Of a DNA stretch of 64,000 bases, positions 37,095 through 46,541 are shown piece by piece. The first letter of the stretch is position 1, and every line of letters starts with the position of its first letter. The notes under the pieces are model-generated. The model did not search any database, was not told the DNA's origin, and saw nothing but the letters and a program-made list of their open reading frames with translations. This stretch comes from Rhizobium laguerreae (GTDB lineage: Bacteria; Pseudomonadota; Alphaproteobacteria; Rhizobiales; Rhizobiaceae), in NCBI RefSeq assembly GCF_002008165.1, contig NZ_MRDM01000014.1:496001-560000 (forward strand). The letters run 5' to 3'. Made by a program: the position numbers and the translations under genes.

Positions 37095-39884
37095 ATGGCC
37101 CTGAATATTCTGGACACGAACGGCGCCACAGTTACCAAGACCGGCGCTGAGTTCGAAGCGTACGATGTTATTCGTGATTCCGCCGCCAACCCTTCCGCCC
37201 CTGTCAATCTCACCGTCTCCGATTCCTCCGTGGCCGATCTGGCCGATGAGTTGGAGTCCGTCTCTGCGAACGTGACCGGCTCGAGCGGCGACAACATGAT
37301 CACGACGGGTGCCGGCAACGACACCATTTCAGGTGGCGATGGCGCGGACACACTGAGCGGTGGCGATGGTGACGACACGATCTACGGCAATGCCGGCAAC
37401 GATACATTGAGCGGCGGCGACGGCAACGATAGAATCACCGATGGCGGTTTTAACTTTGGACCTGGCGGCCTACTGCCGGAAATCCTGAACATCGACGCCG
37501 GCAATGGCGACGATATCATAACCATAGACAGCTTCGCTGCATTTACGTCGGGAACTATTGACGGCGGTGATGGCATCGATGCGTTGCGCGCCTGGTCGCT
37601 CCACGGCCTGACGCTCAACAATATGGAAAACCTTGAAACGGCAGCATTTCAGATTAGCGGTTCGAGCGCAGAGTTCGAGAGCTTTGATAGGATCGTCAGG
37701 TCAACTGACCCCTTCTTCAGTTATGACCCCTCGCTGGCGGTGACGGACAGCGCCCATCTCGATCTTTCCGACGAACTGGGAGATCTCGGGACTCTTGTCC
37801 GCGGCTTCTCCGGTATCGACGTCAAAACCGGCGACGGCAACGATGAGTTTGCGGGCAGCGACGTCAACGACATTTTCGACGGCAGCGGCGGCAGCGACCT
37901 CATCAATGGCAACGACGGCGATGATAAACTGACCGGCGGCGCTGGCAACGACACCATTAATGGCGGCGCGGGCATCGACACGGCTGCATTCACAGGCAAT
38001 TTCGCTGATTATTCCTTCGCGGTCGACAATGGCAGCCGCGTCGTGACGAGCGTGCTGGAAGGCACGGATAGACTGACAAACGTCGAATTCGCGCGCTTTG
38101 CCGATGGCATCTACGACTTCGCGACCGAAACCTTCACGGTCAACAGCACCGAGCCGGGCATCCCGCTGAACATCCTGGACACAAACGGCGCCACGATCAC
38201 CAAGACCGGTGCGGAGTTCGAAGCCTACGACGTCATCCGCGACTCCGAAATCAATCCTCTCGTCTCGGTCAACCTGGTCATCTCGGATTCCAGCACGGTA
38301 GACCTTGCCGACGAACTGGGCTCTGGCTCCGCAAATGTGATCGGCACAAGCGGCAACGATGTGATCACCACAGGCGCAGGCAACGACAATATTGCAGGCG
38401 GCGACGGCGCAGACACGCTGAACGGCGGCGCAGGATACGACAGCCTCAATGGCGGAGTTGGCAACGACACGCTGAATGGCGGTGACGGCAATGATGTGCT
38501 CTCGGGCGATGTCGGAAACGACGTCATCAGAGGCGGCGCGGGCAACGATACGATCGACGATGGTGAGCTTTTCGGCTCGACCCCGGAGATCGTTGATATC
38601 GACGCGGGGGATGGCGACGATCGCGTAGCCATAGAAACATTCGCTCCCGGGAACTCCGGAACGATCGATGGCGGCGCCGGGATCGATACGTTGCGAGTCA
38701 CCTCGCTCCAGGGCCTGACGATCAAGAACATAGAGGTCCTTGAAACGGCAGGAGTGGCGGTTGCCGGTTCAAGCGCGCAGTTCGAAAGCTTCGACAAAAT
38801 CGTCTGGTCGACCGATCCGTTCGACGATTTTCGCGCCTCAGTGACACTGACGGACAGCGCCCATCTCGATCTCTCCGACGAACTGGGTGATCTCGGATCT
38901 TTCATCGCCGGCCATGCCTTTGGCATCGACGTCAAGACCGGCAGCGGCGACGACGAGTTCACGGGCACCGACGGCAACGACATTTTCGACGGCAGCGGCG
39001 GCAACGATATCCTCAATGGCAACGCCGGCAATGACAAATTGACCGGTGGCGCCGGCGACGACACCATCAATGGCGGCGACTGCATCGATACGGCAATCTT
39101 CTCCGGCAATTTCGCCAATTATTCCTTCGCATTTAACAACGGCGATCACATCCTGACGAGCGCCGGGGAAGGAATGGATACGCTGACAGACGTCGAATTG
39201 GCGCGCTTTGCTGACGGCGTCTACGATTTCGCCACGGAAACTTTTACGCCGAAGGATAATGCCGCGCCGACCAATATCCAGCTTTCGAAGACCGCCCTCT
39301 CAGAGGACACGCCGATCTGGACCACGGTTGGCCTGCTCAGCGCCAAGGACGCCGATGGCGACGCACTCACCTATACGCTGCTCGACGGCGCCAACGATCA
39401 TTTCCGGATAAAGGGCGACCGCATCGTCACCTCGAAGGCGCTGGATTACGAGACCGACAAGTCGCACACGATCAAGGTTGCCGTTTCCGACGGCAAGGTC
39501 ACGGTCGAAAAGGACATCACGATCAATGTCCTCGACGTCAACGAAGTACCTGTCAACAAGGCGCCGACCAATCTCGCCTTCTCGCGCAGCTCGGTCTCCG
39601 AGAACATCGCGATCGGCACCTCGGTCGGCCTGCTCACGGCAAAGGATCCGGAAGGCGGCACGGTAAGATGGCGGCTCACGGACGATGCTGACGGCATCTT
39701 CAAACTCGTCGGCAACAAGATCCAGACAAAGGCTGCAATCGACTACGAAAGCACCCACAGCCTGACCTTCACCGCCGAAGCCTATGACGCGGCTGGAAAC
39801 GTCACCAGCCACGATTTCACGCTTGCCGTGAAGGACGTCTTCGAGCTGTCGGTTTCGAGCTTGTCGCATGAGGCGTTGATCTAG
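37095..39884 (+). CDS. RTX calcium-binding protein with cadherin-like repeats (copy 1)
   Basis: 929 residues from the ATG at 37095, with GGAAAG upstream. No N-terminal signal peptide. Two ~350-residue modules start with the same block (ALNILDTNGATVTKTGAEFE / LNILDTNGATITKTGAEFE). Each contains RTX nonapeptides GGxGxDxxx (for example GGDGADTLSGGDGDD) that bind Ca2+ outside the cell. Two cadherin-like domains follow (~705-905; APTNIQLSKTALSEDTP..., APTNLAFSRSSVSENIAIGT) and the protein ends SLSHEALI. Type I secretion is the expected route, but no ABC/MFP genes are adjacent. The role is probably surface adhesion or biofilm. Confidence 0.92.
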   Translation: MALNILDTNGATVTKTGAEFEAYDVIRDSAANPSAPVNLTVSDSSVADLADELESVSANVTGSSGDNMITTGAGNDTISGGDGADTLSGGDGDDTIYGNAGNDTLSGGDGNDRITDGGFNFGPGGLLPEILNIDAGNGDDIITIDSFAAFTSGTIDGGDGIDALRAWSLHGLTLNNMENLETAAFQISGSSAEFESFDRIVRSTDPFFSYDPSLAVTDSAHLDLSDELGDLGTLVRGFSGIDVKTGDGNDEFAGSDVNDIFDGSGGSDLINGNDGDDKLTGGAGNDTINGGAGIDTAAFTGNFADYSFAVDNGSRVVTSVLEGTDRLTNVEFARFADGIYDFATETFTVNSTEPGIPLNILDTNGATITKTGAEFEAYDVIRDSEINPLVSVNLVISDSSTVDLADELGSGSANVIGTSGNDVITTGAGNDNIAGGDGADTLNGGAGYDSLNGGVGNDTLNGGDGNDVLSGDVGNDVIRGGAGNDTIDDGELFGSTPEIVDIDAGDGDDRVAIETFAPGNSGTIDGGAGIDTLRVTSLQGLTIKNIEVLETAGVAVAGSSAQFESFDKIVWSTDPFDDFRASVTLTDSAHLDLSDELGDLGSFIAGHAFGIDVKTGSGDDEFTGTDGNDIFDGSGGNDILNGNAGNDKLTGGAGDDTINGGDCIDTAIFSGNFANYSFAFNNGDHILTSAGEGMDTLTDVELARFADGVYDFATETFTPKDNAAPTNIQLSKTALSEDTPIWTTVGLLSAKDADGDALTYTLLDGANDHFRIKGDRIVTSKALDYETDKSHTIKVAVSDGKVTVEKDITINVLDVNEVPVNKAPTNLAFSRSSVSENIAIGTSVGLLTAKDPEGGTVRWRLTDDADGIFKLVGNKIQTKAAIDYESTHSLTFTAEAYDAAGNVTSHDFTLAVKDVFELSVSSLSHEALI

Positions 39885-39899
39885 TCGCAACACTGCCGC

Positions 39900-39919
39900 G
39901 GGACGCAGACATGCGTCCC
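39900..39919 (+). terminator. Hairpin after RTX copy 1
   Basis: An 8-bp perfect stem (GGGACGCA / TGCGTCCC) with a 4-nt GACA loop lies 16 bp past the stop codon. There is no T run, so termination efficiency is uncertain. Confidence 0.5.
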
Positions 39920-40064
39920 GAACAGTGCCCCACCTTCCAACCTGCGGCCGCCGCCTCTCCGAATAAGGCGACTGCTCTCCCGCACGAACCTTCTCCACCC
40001 GGAACGGCAGATAAAGACACAAGCCGCTCTTGCAGAGTCCAACGCATCTTCTAGAAAGTTTAAC

Positions 40065-43000
40065 ATGGCTTTGAATATTCTGGACACGAACGGCGCCATT
40101 ATTACCAAGACCGGCGCTCAGTTCGAAGCTTACGATGTTATTCGCCACTCCCCCGCTAATCCTCTCGCTGCGGTCGATCTGCAGGTCTCGGATTCCGGCG
40201 TGGCAGATCTGGCCGATGAACTGGGCACCGTCTCCGCGAACGTGGTAGGCTCGAGCGGCGACAATGTAATCACGACAGGCGCCGGCGACGACTTGATCAA
40301 CGGTCAAGCTGGTGATGACACGCTGAATGGCGGTGACGGCAATGACGAGATTTATGGCGACGTCGGCAATGACGTCATCAATGGTGGCGCGGGTAACGAC
40401 ACGATTAGCGATGGTTATTATTTTTCCGATGTCGCCGAAGTCTTCAATATCGATGCGGGCGATGGCAACGACACCGTAATTTTGTCCAACGACACTTTCC
40501 TCCAGATATCAGGAACAGTCGACGGCGGCGATGGCACCGACACGCTGCAAGCCAGCAATTTGTCCGGCCTGACGATCAAGAACGTCGAGATCCTCCAATC
40601 AGGGATATTCGGAGTTACCGCATCGACCGCGCAACTCGAATACTTCGACAAGATCACCGGTTCGAGCTCCGATTCTTCCGTCAACTTGGTCTTGACGGAC
40701 GGAGCCCATCTCGATCTCTCCGACGAGTTGGCAGGAGACCGAAACTACATCTCTGGCAATAACGACGTATCCGGTATTGACCTCACCACCGGAAGCACTC
40801 AGGACAATGTGATCGGCACCGCCGCCAACGACATTATCGACACGGGCGATGGCAACGACTACATCAACGGCAATGCCGGGGACGACAGGTTGGACGCCGG
40901 CAAGGGTGACGATGAAATCTTCGGCGATGCCGGAAATGACGTCATCAGGGCCGGAGCGGGCAACGACATCATCTTTGATGGTGATTTCTTCAGCGGTTCC
41001 CCGGAAGTTTTTGACATCGACGCAGGCGACGGCGACGACGCCATAACCCTGCGAACCGGGGGGCTTTCCGGAACAATCGATGGCGGCGCCGGGATTGATA
41101 CTCTGCAAGCCTCCTCGCTCAGGGGCGTGACGATCAAAAACATCGAAGTCCTTGAAACGGCGGGATCGGTGGTATCAGGTTCGACCGCGCAGTTCGAAAG
41201 CTTCGACAAGATCGTTTACTCGAACGATCCGAGCGAGGGCTTTCCCGCCTCATTGTCATTGACGGACGGCGCCCACCTCGATCTTTCCGACAAACTGGCA
41301 AACGGTGCGGCCAGCATTCGCGGCACCGTTTCCGGCATTGACGTCAAGACCGGCGGCGGCGACGATCAATTCACGGGAACCGACGGCAACGACATTTTCG
41401 ACGCCGGCGCCGGCAACGACACGATCATTGGTAATGGCGGCAACGACAAATTGATCGGCGGCGACGGCAACGATACAATCACCGACGGTGCATTTGGCGG
41501 CTTTCTCCCGGAAGTCTTCGATATCGATGCAGGCGACGGCGACGATGCCATAACCGTGGAGACGTTCAGTCCACTGGTTTCCGGAACAATCGATGGCGGT
41601 GCCGGGATTGATACTCTGCAAGCCTCCTCGCTCAGGGGCCTGACGATCAACAACATCGAAGTCCTTGAAACGGTGGGATGGTTGGTTGCCGGTTCTAGCG
41701 CGCAGTTCGAAAGCTTTGATAAGATCGTCTACTCGGCCAATCCGGCCGACGATTATCGCCCCTCATTGGCATTGACGGACAGCGCCCACCTCGATCTTTC
41801 CGACGAGCTGGGAGATCGCGGGGCTTTCATTTCCGGTTATGTCTCCGGCATTGACGTCAAGACCGGCAGCGGCGACGACGACTTTATAGGCACCGACGGC
41901 AACGACATTTTCGACGGCAATGGAGGCAACGACATCATCAATGGCAAGGCCGGCGATGACGTCATCAGGGGTGGAACCGGCGACGACACGATCACCGATG
42001 GCGATAATGTCTCCACCAACCCCGAGACCTTCAATATTGATGCGGGCGATGGCAATGATGCAGTTAACTTGCAGTCACACTCGGTCGCATTGTCCGGATT
42101 GATCGATGGCGGCGCCGGCACAGACACACTGCGTGTCATCGAGCCGACGTTAGACCCCGGCATGGAATACATCGGGCTTGCCGGCCTGACGATCAAGAAT
42201 GTCGAAATTCTTGAAACGGCGGGAGCCGAGGTTCTCGCTTCGGCTGCCCAGTTCGAAAGCTTCGACAAGATCGTCATTTACGACAAACCGGGCTACGAGA
42301 ACGATGTCCTCGCGCTGACATTGACGGACAGCGCCCATGCCGATCTCTCCGACGAGCTGGCAAACCGCCATGTCGACATCTTCGGCACCGCCTTCGGTAT
42401 CGACGTCAAGACCGGCAACGGTGATGACTACTTCTTCGGAACCGGCGGCAACGACAAATTCGAAGGCGGCGCCGGCAACGACACGCTGTTTGGGGGTGCC
42501 GGCACCGACATGGCAGTCTTCGCTGGCAATTTCGCTAACTACACCTTCGCGACGAACAACGGCGATCACATTCTGACGAGCGCCAAAGAGGGTGTGGACA
42601 CGCTGCGCGACATTCAAATCGCTCGTTTTGCCGATGGTGTCTACGATTTCGCCGAGGGTACCTTCACACCCGACGCTAATACCGTACCCATCAATCTCCA
42701 GCTCTCGAAAACCTCTGTCTCCGAGAGCACCCCAATTTGGACCACCCTCGGCCTGCTCAGCGCTCACGATGCCGACGGTGACAAGCTCACCTACAAGCTG
42801 ATCGACGGCGCGGACGATCACTTCCGGCTGAATGGGAACCGCATCGTCACCTCCAAGGCTCTTGATTACGAGACGGCGAAGTCGCACACGATCAAGGTGG
42901 CCGTCTCCGACGGCAAGGTCACGGTCGAAAAGGACATCACGATCAACGTTCTCGACGTCAACGAAGCCCCTGTTAACAAGGCGCCGATCAACCTCGCCTT

Positions 43001-43301
43001 CTCGCGCAGCTCGGTCTCCGAGAATGTCGCCATCGGCACCTCGGTCGGCCTCCTCACGGCACGCGATCCGGAAGGCGGCGCCGTGAAATGGCGGCTGACG
43101 GACGATGCCGACGGCATCCTCAAGCTAGTCGGCAACAAGATCCAGACGAAGGCGGCGATCGACTACGAAAGCACCCACAGCCTGACCTTCACCGCCGAGG
43201 CCTATGACGCGGCCGGAAACGTCACCAGCCACGATTTCACGCTGGCCGTGAAGGACGTCTTCGAGCCGTCATTTGCGCTGTCGCATGAGGCATTGATCTA
43301 G
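40065..43301 (+). CDS. RTX calcium-binding protein with cadherin-like repeats (copy 2)
   Basis: 1078 residues, paralogous along its length to the previous gene. It opens with the same ALNILDTNGAIITKTGAQFE block and has three to four RTX modules separated by the same IDGGAGIDTLQASSLRG-type spacer. Two cadherin-like domains (PINLQLSKTSVSESTPIWTT, PINLAFSRSSVSENVAIGTS) and the end LSHEALI follow, matching copy 1. The identical extreme C-terminus suggests the shared type I secretion signal. The ATG at 40065 has AGAAAG upstream. It differs from copy 1 mainly by module number, consistent with slippage or recombination between repeats. Confidence 0.92.
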   Translation: MALNILDTNGAIITKTGAQFEAYDVIRHSPANPLAAVDLQVSDSGVADLADELGTVSANVVGSSGDNVITTGAGDDLINGQAGDDTLNGGDGNDEIYGDVGNDVINGGAGNDTISDGYYFSDVAEVFNIDAGDGNDTVILSNDTFLQISGTVDGGDGTDTLQASNLSGLTIKNVEILQSGIFGVTASTAQLEYFDKITGSSSDSSVNLVLTDGAHLDLSDELAGDRNYISGNNDVSGIDLTTGSTQDNVIGTAANDIIDTGDGNDYINGNAGDDRLDAGKGDDEIFGDAGNDVIRAGAGNDIIFDGDFFSGSPEVFDIDAGDGDDAITLRTGGLSGTIDGGAGIDTLQASSLRGVTIKNIEVLETAGSVVSGSTAQFESFDKIVYSNDPSEGFPASLSLTDGAHLDLSDKLANGAASIRGTVSGIDVKTGGGDDQFTGTDGNDIFDAGAGNDTIIGNGGNDKLIGGDGNDTITDGAFGGFLPEVFDIDAGDGDDAITVETFSPLVSGTIDGGAGIDTLQASSLRGLTINNIEVLETVGWLVAGSSAQFESFDKIVYSANPADDYRPSLALTDSAHLDLSDELGDRGAFISGYVSGIDVKTGSGDDDFIGTDGNDIFDGNGGNDIINGKAGDDVIRGGTGDDTITDGDNVSTNPETFNIDAGDGNDAVNLQSHSVALSGLIDGGAGTDTLRVIEPTLDPGMEYIGLAGLTIKNVEILETAGAEVLASAAQFESFDKIVIYDKPGYENDVLALTLTDSAHADLSDELANRHVDIFGTAFGIDVKTGNGDDYFFGTGGNDKFEGGAGNDTLFGGAGTDMAVFAGNFANYTFATNNGDHILTSAKEGVDTLRDIQIARFADGVYDFAEGTFTPDANTVPINLQLSKTSVSESTPIWTTLGLLSAHDADGDKLTYKLIDGADDHFRLNGNRIVTSKALDYETAKSHTIKVAVSDGKVTVEKDITINVLDVNEAPVNKAPINLAFSRSSVSENVAIGTSVGLLTARDPEGGAVKWRLTDDADGILKLVGNKIQTKAAIDYESTHSLTFTAEAYDAAGNVTSHDFTLAVKDVFEPSFALSHEALI

Positions 43302-43326
43302 CCGCGACAGAATTGCCGGGCACCGA

Positions 43327-43356
43327 GGTGGGACTTGCAGTCGCGCAAGCCCCACC
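43327..43356 (+). terminator. Hairpin after RTX copy 2
   Basis: A stem of GGTGGG-x-CTTGC with GCAAG-x-CCCACC (one internal mismatch, 6-nt loop) stands 25 bp past the stop. No T run is present. Confidence 0.5.
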
Positions 43357-43386
43357 GATGGGTGGCCGCGCGAAATCAGGCATGCA

Positions 43387-43698
43387 TCAGTCAAACCGCT
43401 CGTCGATATGCTCCACCTGAGCGGAAATCACATTGTCGATAACGACATGCGACAGCAGCGTCGGGCCGACGGCCCATAACTCGCGCATGTGATCCGTATC
43501 CTCGTGCCGGCGATGCGCTTCCTCGCTGGTGAAGGCCTCGGCCAGCAGGATCTTGTCGGGATGCTCTGGCATCGGCACCAACTCGATATAGAGACAATCC
43601 GGGTCGAGCCGGCTCTGTTCAAGATGGTTCTGCGCCGCCGCCAGATAGGCATGGCGCTTTCCAGGCTTGGTCATAAAGAATCCGACAATGCATTTCAT
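43387..43698 (-). CDS. ABM-type (antibiotic biosynthesis monooxygenase-like) small protein
   Basis: 103 residues, a ferredoxin-like alpha/beta fold of the ABM/YgiN kind: KCIVGFFMTKPGKRHAYLAAA, CLYIELVPMPEHPDKILLAEAF, and a helix with HRRHEDTDHMREL. The family includes quinol monooxygenases and heme-degrading enzymes that need no cofactor of their own. The specific activity is unknown. It stands convergent to the RTX gene and divergent from the next one. Confidence 0.82.
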   Translation of the reverse strand: MKCIVGFFMTKPGKRHAYLAAAQNHLEQSRLDPDCLYIELVPMPEHPDKILLAEAFTSEEAHRRHEDTDHMRELWAVGPTLLSHVVIDNVISAQVEHIDERFD

Positions 43699-43874
43699 CT
43701 CACCTCCCCAGCTTGATTTGGAAGTCTCGCCCGGGCGCTGTCACAAGCAAGTGCGGACCACTGTCATTGGAACACGGCCGATGGCCGCGCCAAACCTGAT
43801 AACCCTTCCAAAAATGCCGCTCCACCTCCGCACCTGATTCCGCTATGGTTCACCGCTCATCCGAGGAGAGCCGC

Positions 43875-44342
43875 ATGCGCCTGCCCACATTCATCCTCGC
43901 CCTCGCCGTGTCGGCACTCGCAGCCTTGCCGGCATTGGCGCAGACCTACAAGACGCCGAAGGCGCTGCTCAAGGCCCTCTATAGCTACGACACCGATAAC
44001 AGCGACGCTGAGGCGCCCTCGCCTTATTCGACCTTCTTCTCCGACCACCTGAACGAGCTCCTTCAGACCGATCTCGATAACACACCGGAGGGCGATGTCG
44101 GCGCGATCGACTTCGATCCCGTGATCGCGGGTCAGGACGGCGCCGCCAGCGACGTCAGGATCGGCCAACCGATCCTGCTGGATGACAAAGCCGAGGTGGA
44201 GGTGGAGTTCGAAAACGGCGAAGAGGTGACGCTCTTCTACACCCTGGTACGCGAACACGGCGGCTGGAAGGTCGACGACATTGCGAACCAGAAGGGGGAT
44301 AATCCGTGGAGCCTGAGCGCGTTGCTGGGTGATGCGCGGTAG
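43875..44342 (+). CDS. DUF3828-like exported protein
   Basis: 155 residues from the ATG at 43875, with GAGGAGA upstream. A signal peptide (MRLPTFILALAVSALAALPALA) is followed by a small alpha+beta domain: TPKALLKALYSYDTDN, FFSDHLNELLQTDL, and VTLFYTLVREHGGWKVDDI near the end. The layout (region for helix pair, then beta hairpin GGWKVDDI) resembles DUF3828 or NTF2-like domains. It is likely periplasmic; function unknown. Confidence 0.78.
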   Translation: MRLPTFILALAVSALAALPALAQTYKTPKALLKALYSYDTDNSDAEAPSPYSTFFSDHLNELLQTDLDNTPEGDVGAIDFDPVIAGQDGAASDVRIGQPILLDDKAEVEVEFENGEEVTLFYTLVREHGGWKVDDIANQKGDNPWSLSALLGDAR

Positions 44343-44425
44343 GTGGGCGGCCGTTGGGGTCTCGCCTGCGACGTGGATTGAGCGGACAATTGCACTAGCT
44401 GTAGAATAAAAGCCGCAGGCGCCAA

Positions 44426-44604
44426 AGAGAGCCCTCATGGTGAGGAGGCCCAAGGGGCCGTCTCGAACCATGAGGGCGGGCGTGGAAGCTCCTCCCACCT
44501 GCATTCCACAAAGCCCCCCTATGCAAATCGAAGGTTATGGCGCCGGTGGCCGCCCCCGTCCTTCGAGGCTTCGCCCTGCGGGCTACGCACCTCAGGATGA
44601 GGGC
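44426..44604. repeat. Two dispersed palindromic repeats
   Basis: One unit (CCTCATGGTGAGGAGGCCCA...ACCATGAGGGCG, ~44431-44473) and one in the opposite sense (CCTTCGAGGCTTCGCCCTGC...CTCAGGATGAGGG, ~44560-44604) belong to the same family as the cluster at 28970-29225. They sit in the 764-bp gap before the cold-shock gene; the rest of that gap is the cspA leader. Confidence 0.8.
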
Positions 44605-44935
44605 GGAGCAAAGACGGCGCGAGGAACACTGGAGAGCAGACCCTGCGATCCTCTTCACCATAAGGGCTGATCGGTTTGCCTGCCGCCCGGCCGCCCGCGA
44701 ACACATCCCTGTCCGGCTATCGAATCCGCCCGTCATCCCATTTCGACACGGAATCCCGATATGGCACAGGCGTGCAAGAATCCGTTAACCCATCGTCAAG
44801 TATCTGAATCTTCGGCATTTCCCGGTATCGATGCGGGCATGCCACAATAATCCCGCTTGCTTTTTGCCCGAAATGCTGGCACGAATTGACTTACTCGGGC
44901 ATTTGCATGCCGGTGACTGGACTGATGTGGTAATC

Positions 44936-45106
44936 CCTTCCGTTTGGAAGGCGGCGCGGGACTACCCGCCTACGTAGACGTTCTTTCCCCGTACGTGACT
45001 TCTCCGACTGACCCTTCGTCCCAATCGATCGGGGCGAAAGCTAAAGCCGTCCGCTTCCTCTCGGGGGCGCGGATACTACACAGACTAAGGGAAAAGGACG
45101 ATCCCA
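44936..45106 (+). promoter_or_regulatory. Structured leader of the cold-shock gene
   Basis: Two adjacent hairpins (CCTTCC-GTTT-GGAAGG at 44936-44951 and GCGGG-ACTA-CCCGC at 44956-44969) head a ~150-nt region without a coding frame in front of the cspA-like ATG. Long folded leaders are the usual temperature-dependent control element of csp mRNAs. Transcript start not determinable here. Confidence 0.5.
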
Positions 45107-45319
45107 ATGGCCACCAAGGGCACCGTAAAATTCTTCAACCAGGACAAGGGTTTTGGTTTCATCACGCCGGACGGCGGCGCAAAGGACGTTTTCGTCCATA
45201 TCTCTGCGCTGCAGGCTTCTGGCATCCAGTCGCTGCGCGAAGGCCAGCAGGTTACTTTCGACACCGAGCCGGATCGCATGGGCAAGGGCCCGAAGGCTGT
45301 CAACATCTCGGCTTCGTAA
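45107..45319 (+). CDS. cspA: Cold-shock protein (CspA family)
   Basis: 70 residues, one cold-shock domain. RNP1 (KGFGFITP) and RNP2 (VFVHIS) are both present: MATKGTVKFFNQDKGFGFIT and then DVFVHISALQASGI. It is a cytosolic RNA chaperone that keeps mRNA unstructured. GGGAAAAGGACG lies upstream of the ATG. It has a structured leader and its own strong terminator, so it is monocistronic. Several csp paralogues are normal for rhizobia, so the exact number of this one cannot be assigned. Confidence 0.95.
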   Translation: MATKGTVKFFNQDKGFGFITPDGGAKDVFVHISALQASGIQSLREGQQVTFDTEPDRMGKGPKAVNISAS

Positions 45320-45340
45320 GTCAGACAATCGCTTCGGCGG

Positions 45341-45379
45341 CAGAAACGGCGCTCCGCAAGGAGCGCCGTTTCTGTTTGT
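45341..45379 (+). terminator. Strong intrinsic terminator of the cold-shock gene
   Basis: A 15-bp perfect stem (CAGAAACGGCGCTCC / GGAGCGCCGTTTCTG, GCAA loop) 21 bp past the stop, then TTTGTGG. Confidence 0.9.
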
Positions 45380-45502
45380 GGTGATCGGCGGTCATTTGTC
45401 GATCGTATTGGCAAGTGTTATATGCGCGCTTGATGGATGCCCGCCCCATACGGCGGTGACGGTGCCGTGCTTGCACCGGTAACAAGGAATAATGGAACGT
45501 CG

Positions 45503-46504
45503 ATGACGCAGAAGAGGCCGATTTTTGCGGTCGCCCCAATGATCGACTGGACGGATCGGCATTGCCGCTATTTCCACCGGCAGATCAGCCGCGAGGCGCT
45601 GCTCTATACCGAGATGGTGGTGGCCGATGCGATCATCCACGGCCCGCGCGACCGGCTGCTCGGTCATGACGCCGCCGAGCATCCGCTGGCGCTGCAGCTC
45701 GGCGGATCGGACCCGGCAAAGCTTGCCGAGGCGGTGAAGATCGCCGAGCCCTACGGCTATGACGAGATCAACCTCAATATCGGCTGCCCTTCCGATCGCG
45801 TGCAGTCGGGCACCTTCGGCGCCTGCCTGATGCTGACGCCGGAGACGGTGGCCGAATGCATCGCGGCGATGAAAAGGGTTGCAACCGTGCCGGTGACGGT
45901 GAAATGCCGGATCGGCGTCGACGAGCAGGAACCGGAACAGGCGCTGCCCGAGCTGATCACCCGCGTTCTAGACGCCGGCGCCGACGCGATCTGGATCCAT
46001 GCGCGCAAGGCCTGGCTGAAGGGCCTGAGCCCCAAAGAAAACCGCGAGATCCCGCCGCTCGACTACGAGATCGTCTACCGGATGAAACAGCGCTGGCCCG
46101 ACGTCTTCATCGGCATCAACGGCGGCATCCGCACGCTCGACGAAGCCGCCGTCCATCTCGACCATGTCGATGGCGTCATGCTCGGCCGCGCCGCCTATCA
46201 GAATGCGGCGATCCTTGCCGACATCGACCAGCGCTTCTTCGGCGCCCCTGCGAGCGAGCCGGACTGGGAGACGCTGCGTGACCGGATGATGGCCTATGCC
46301 GAACGCCACATCGCCAGCGGCGGCCGGCTGCAGCACGTGGCCCGCCATATGGTCGGCCTCTTCACCGGCCTGCCCGGTGCCCGCCGCTACCGCCAGATCC
46401 TCTCGACCGATGCCGCGAAAAACGGCGCTGGGCCGGAGGTGCTGGCGGCAGCCTTTGCGGCGGTGGATTTTTCGGGGACCGAGCAGCAAGCGGTCAGCGC
46501 CTGA
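45503..46504 (+). CDS. dusA: tRNA-dihydrouridine synthase A
   Basis: 333 residues from the ATG at 45503 (MTQKRPIFAV). It reduces uridine to dihydrouridine at positions 20/20a of tRNA using FMN and NADPH. Motifs: APMIDWTDRHCRYFHR (N-term, DusA-type), EINLNIGCPSDRVQSGTFGACLM with the catalytic Cys in the ACLM end, HARKAWLKGLSPKENREIPP, and FIGINGGIRT followed by GVMLGRAAY in the phosphate-binding part. Length is normal. It lies after the csp terminator and should have its own promoter. Confidence 0.96.
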   Translation: MTQKRPIFAVAPMIDWTDRHCRYFHRQISREALLYTEMVVADAIIHGPRDRLLGHDAAEHPLALQLGGSDPAKLAEAVKIAEPYGYDEINLNIGCPSDRVQSGTFGACLMLTPETVAECIAAMKRVATVPVTVKCRIGVDEQEPEQALPELITRVLDAGADAIWIHARKAWLKGLSPKENREIPPLDYEIVYRMKQRWPDVFIGINGGIRTLDEAAVHLDHVDGVMLGRAAYQNAAILADIDQRFFGAPASEPDWETLRDRMMAYAERHIASGGRLQHVARHMVGLFTGLPGARRYRQILSTDAAKNGAGPEVLAAAFAAVDFSGTEQQAVSA

Positions 46505-46541
46505 CGTACGTGACGTCTCGTCATGGCGTCGAAGTGCGGCG

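Noticed and set aside
37095..43301. CRISPR-like regular repeats
   Set aside because: The repetition is RTX nonapeptide coding sequence, not spacer-separated repeats.
44936..45106. A known riboswitch in the cold-shock leader
   Set aside because: Only simple hairpins are seen; no aptamer consensus is recognised.
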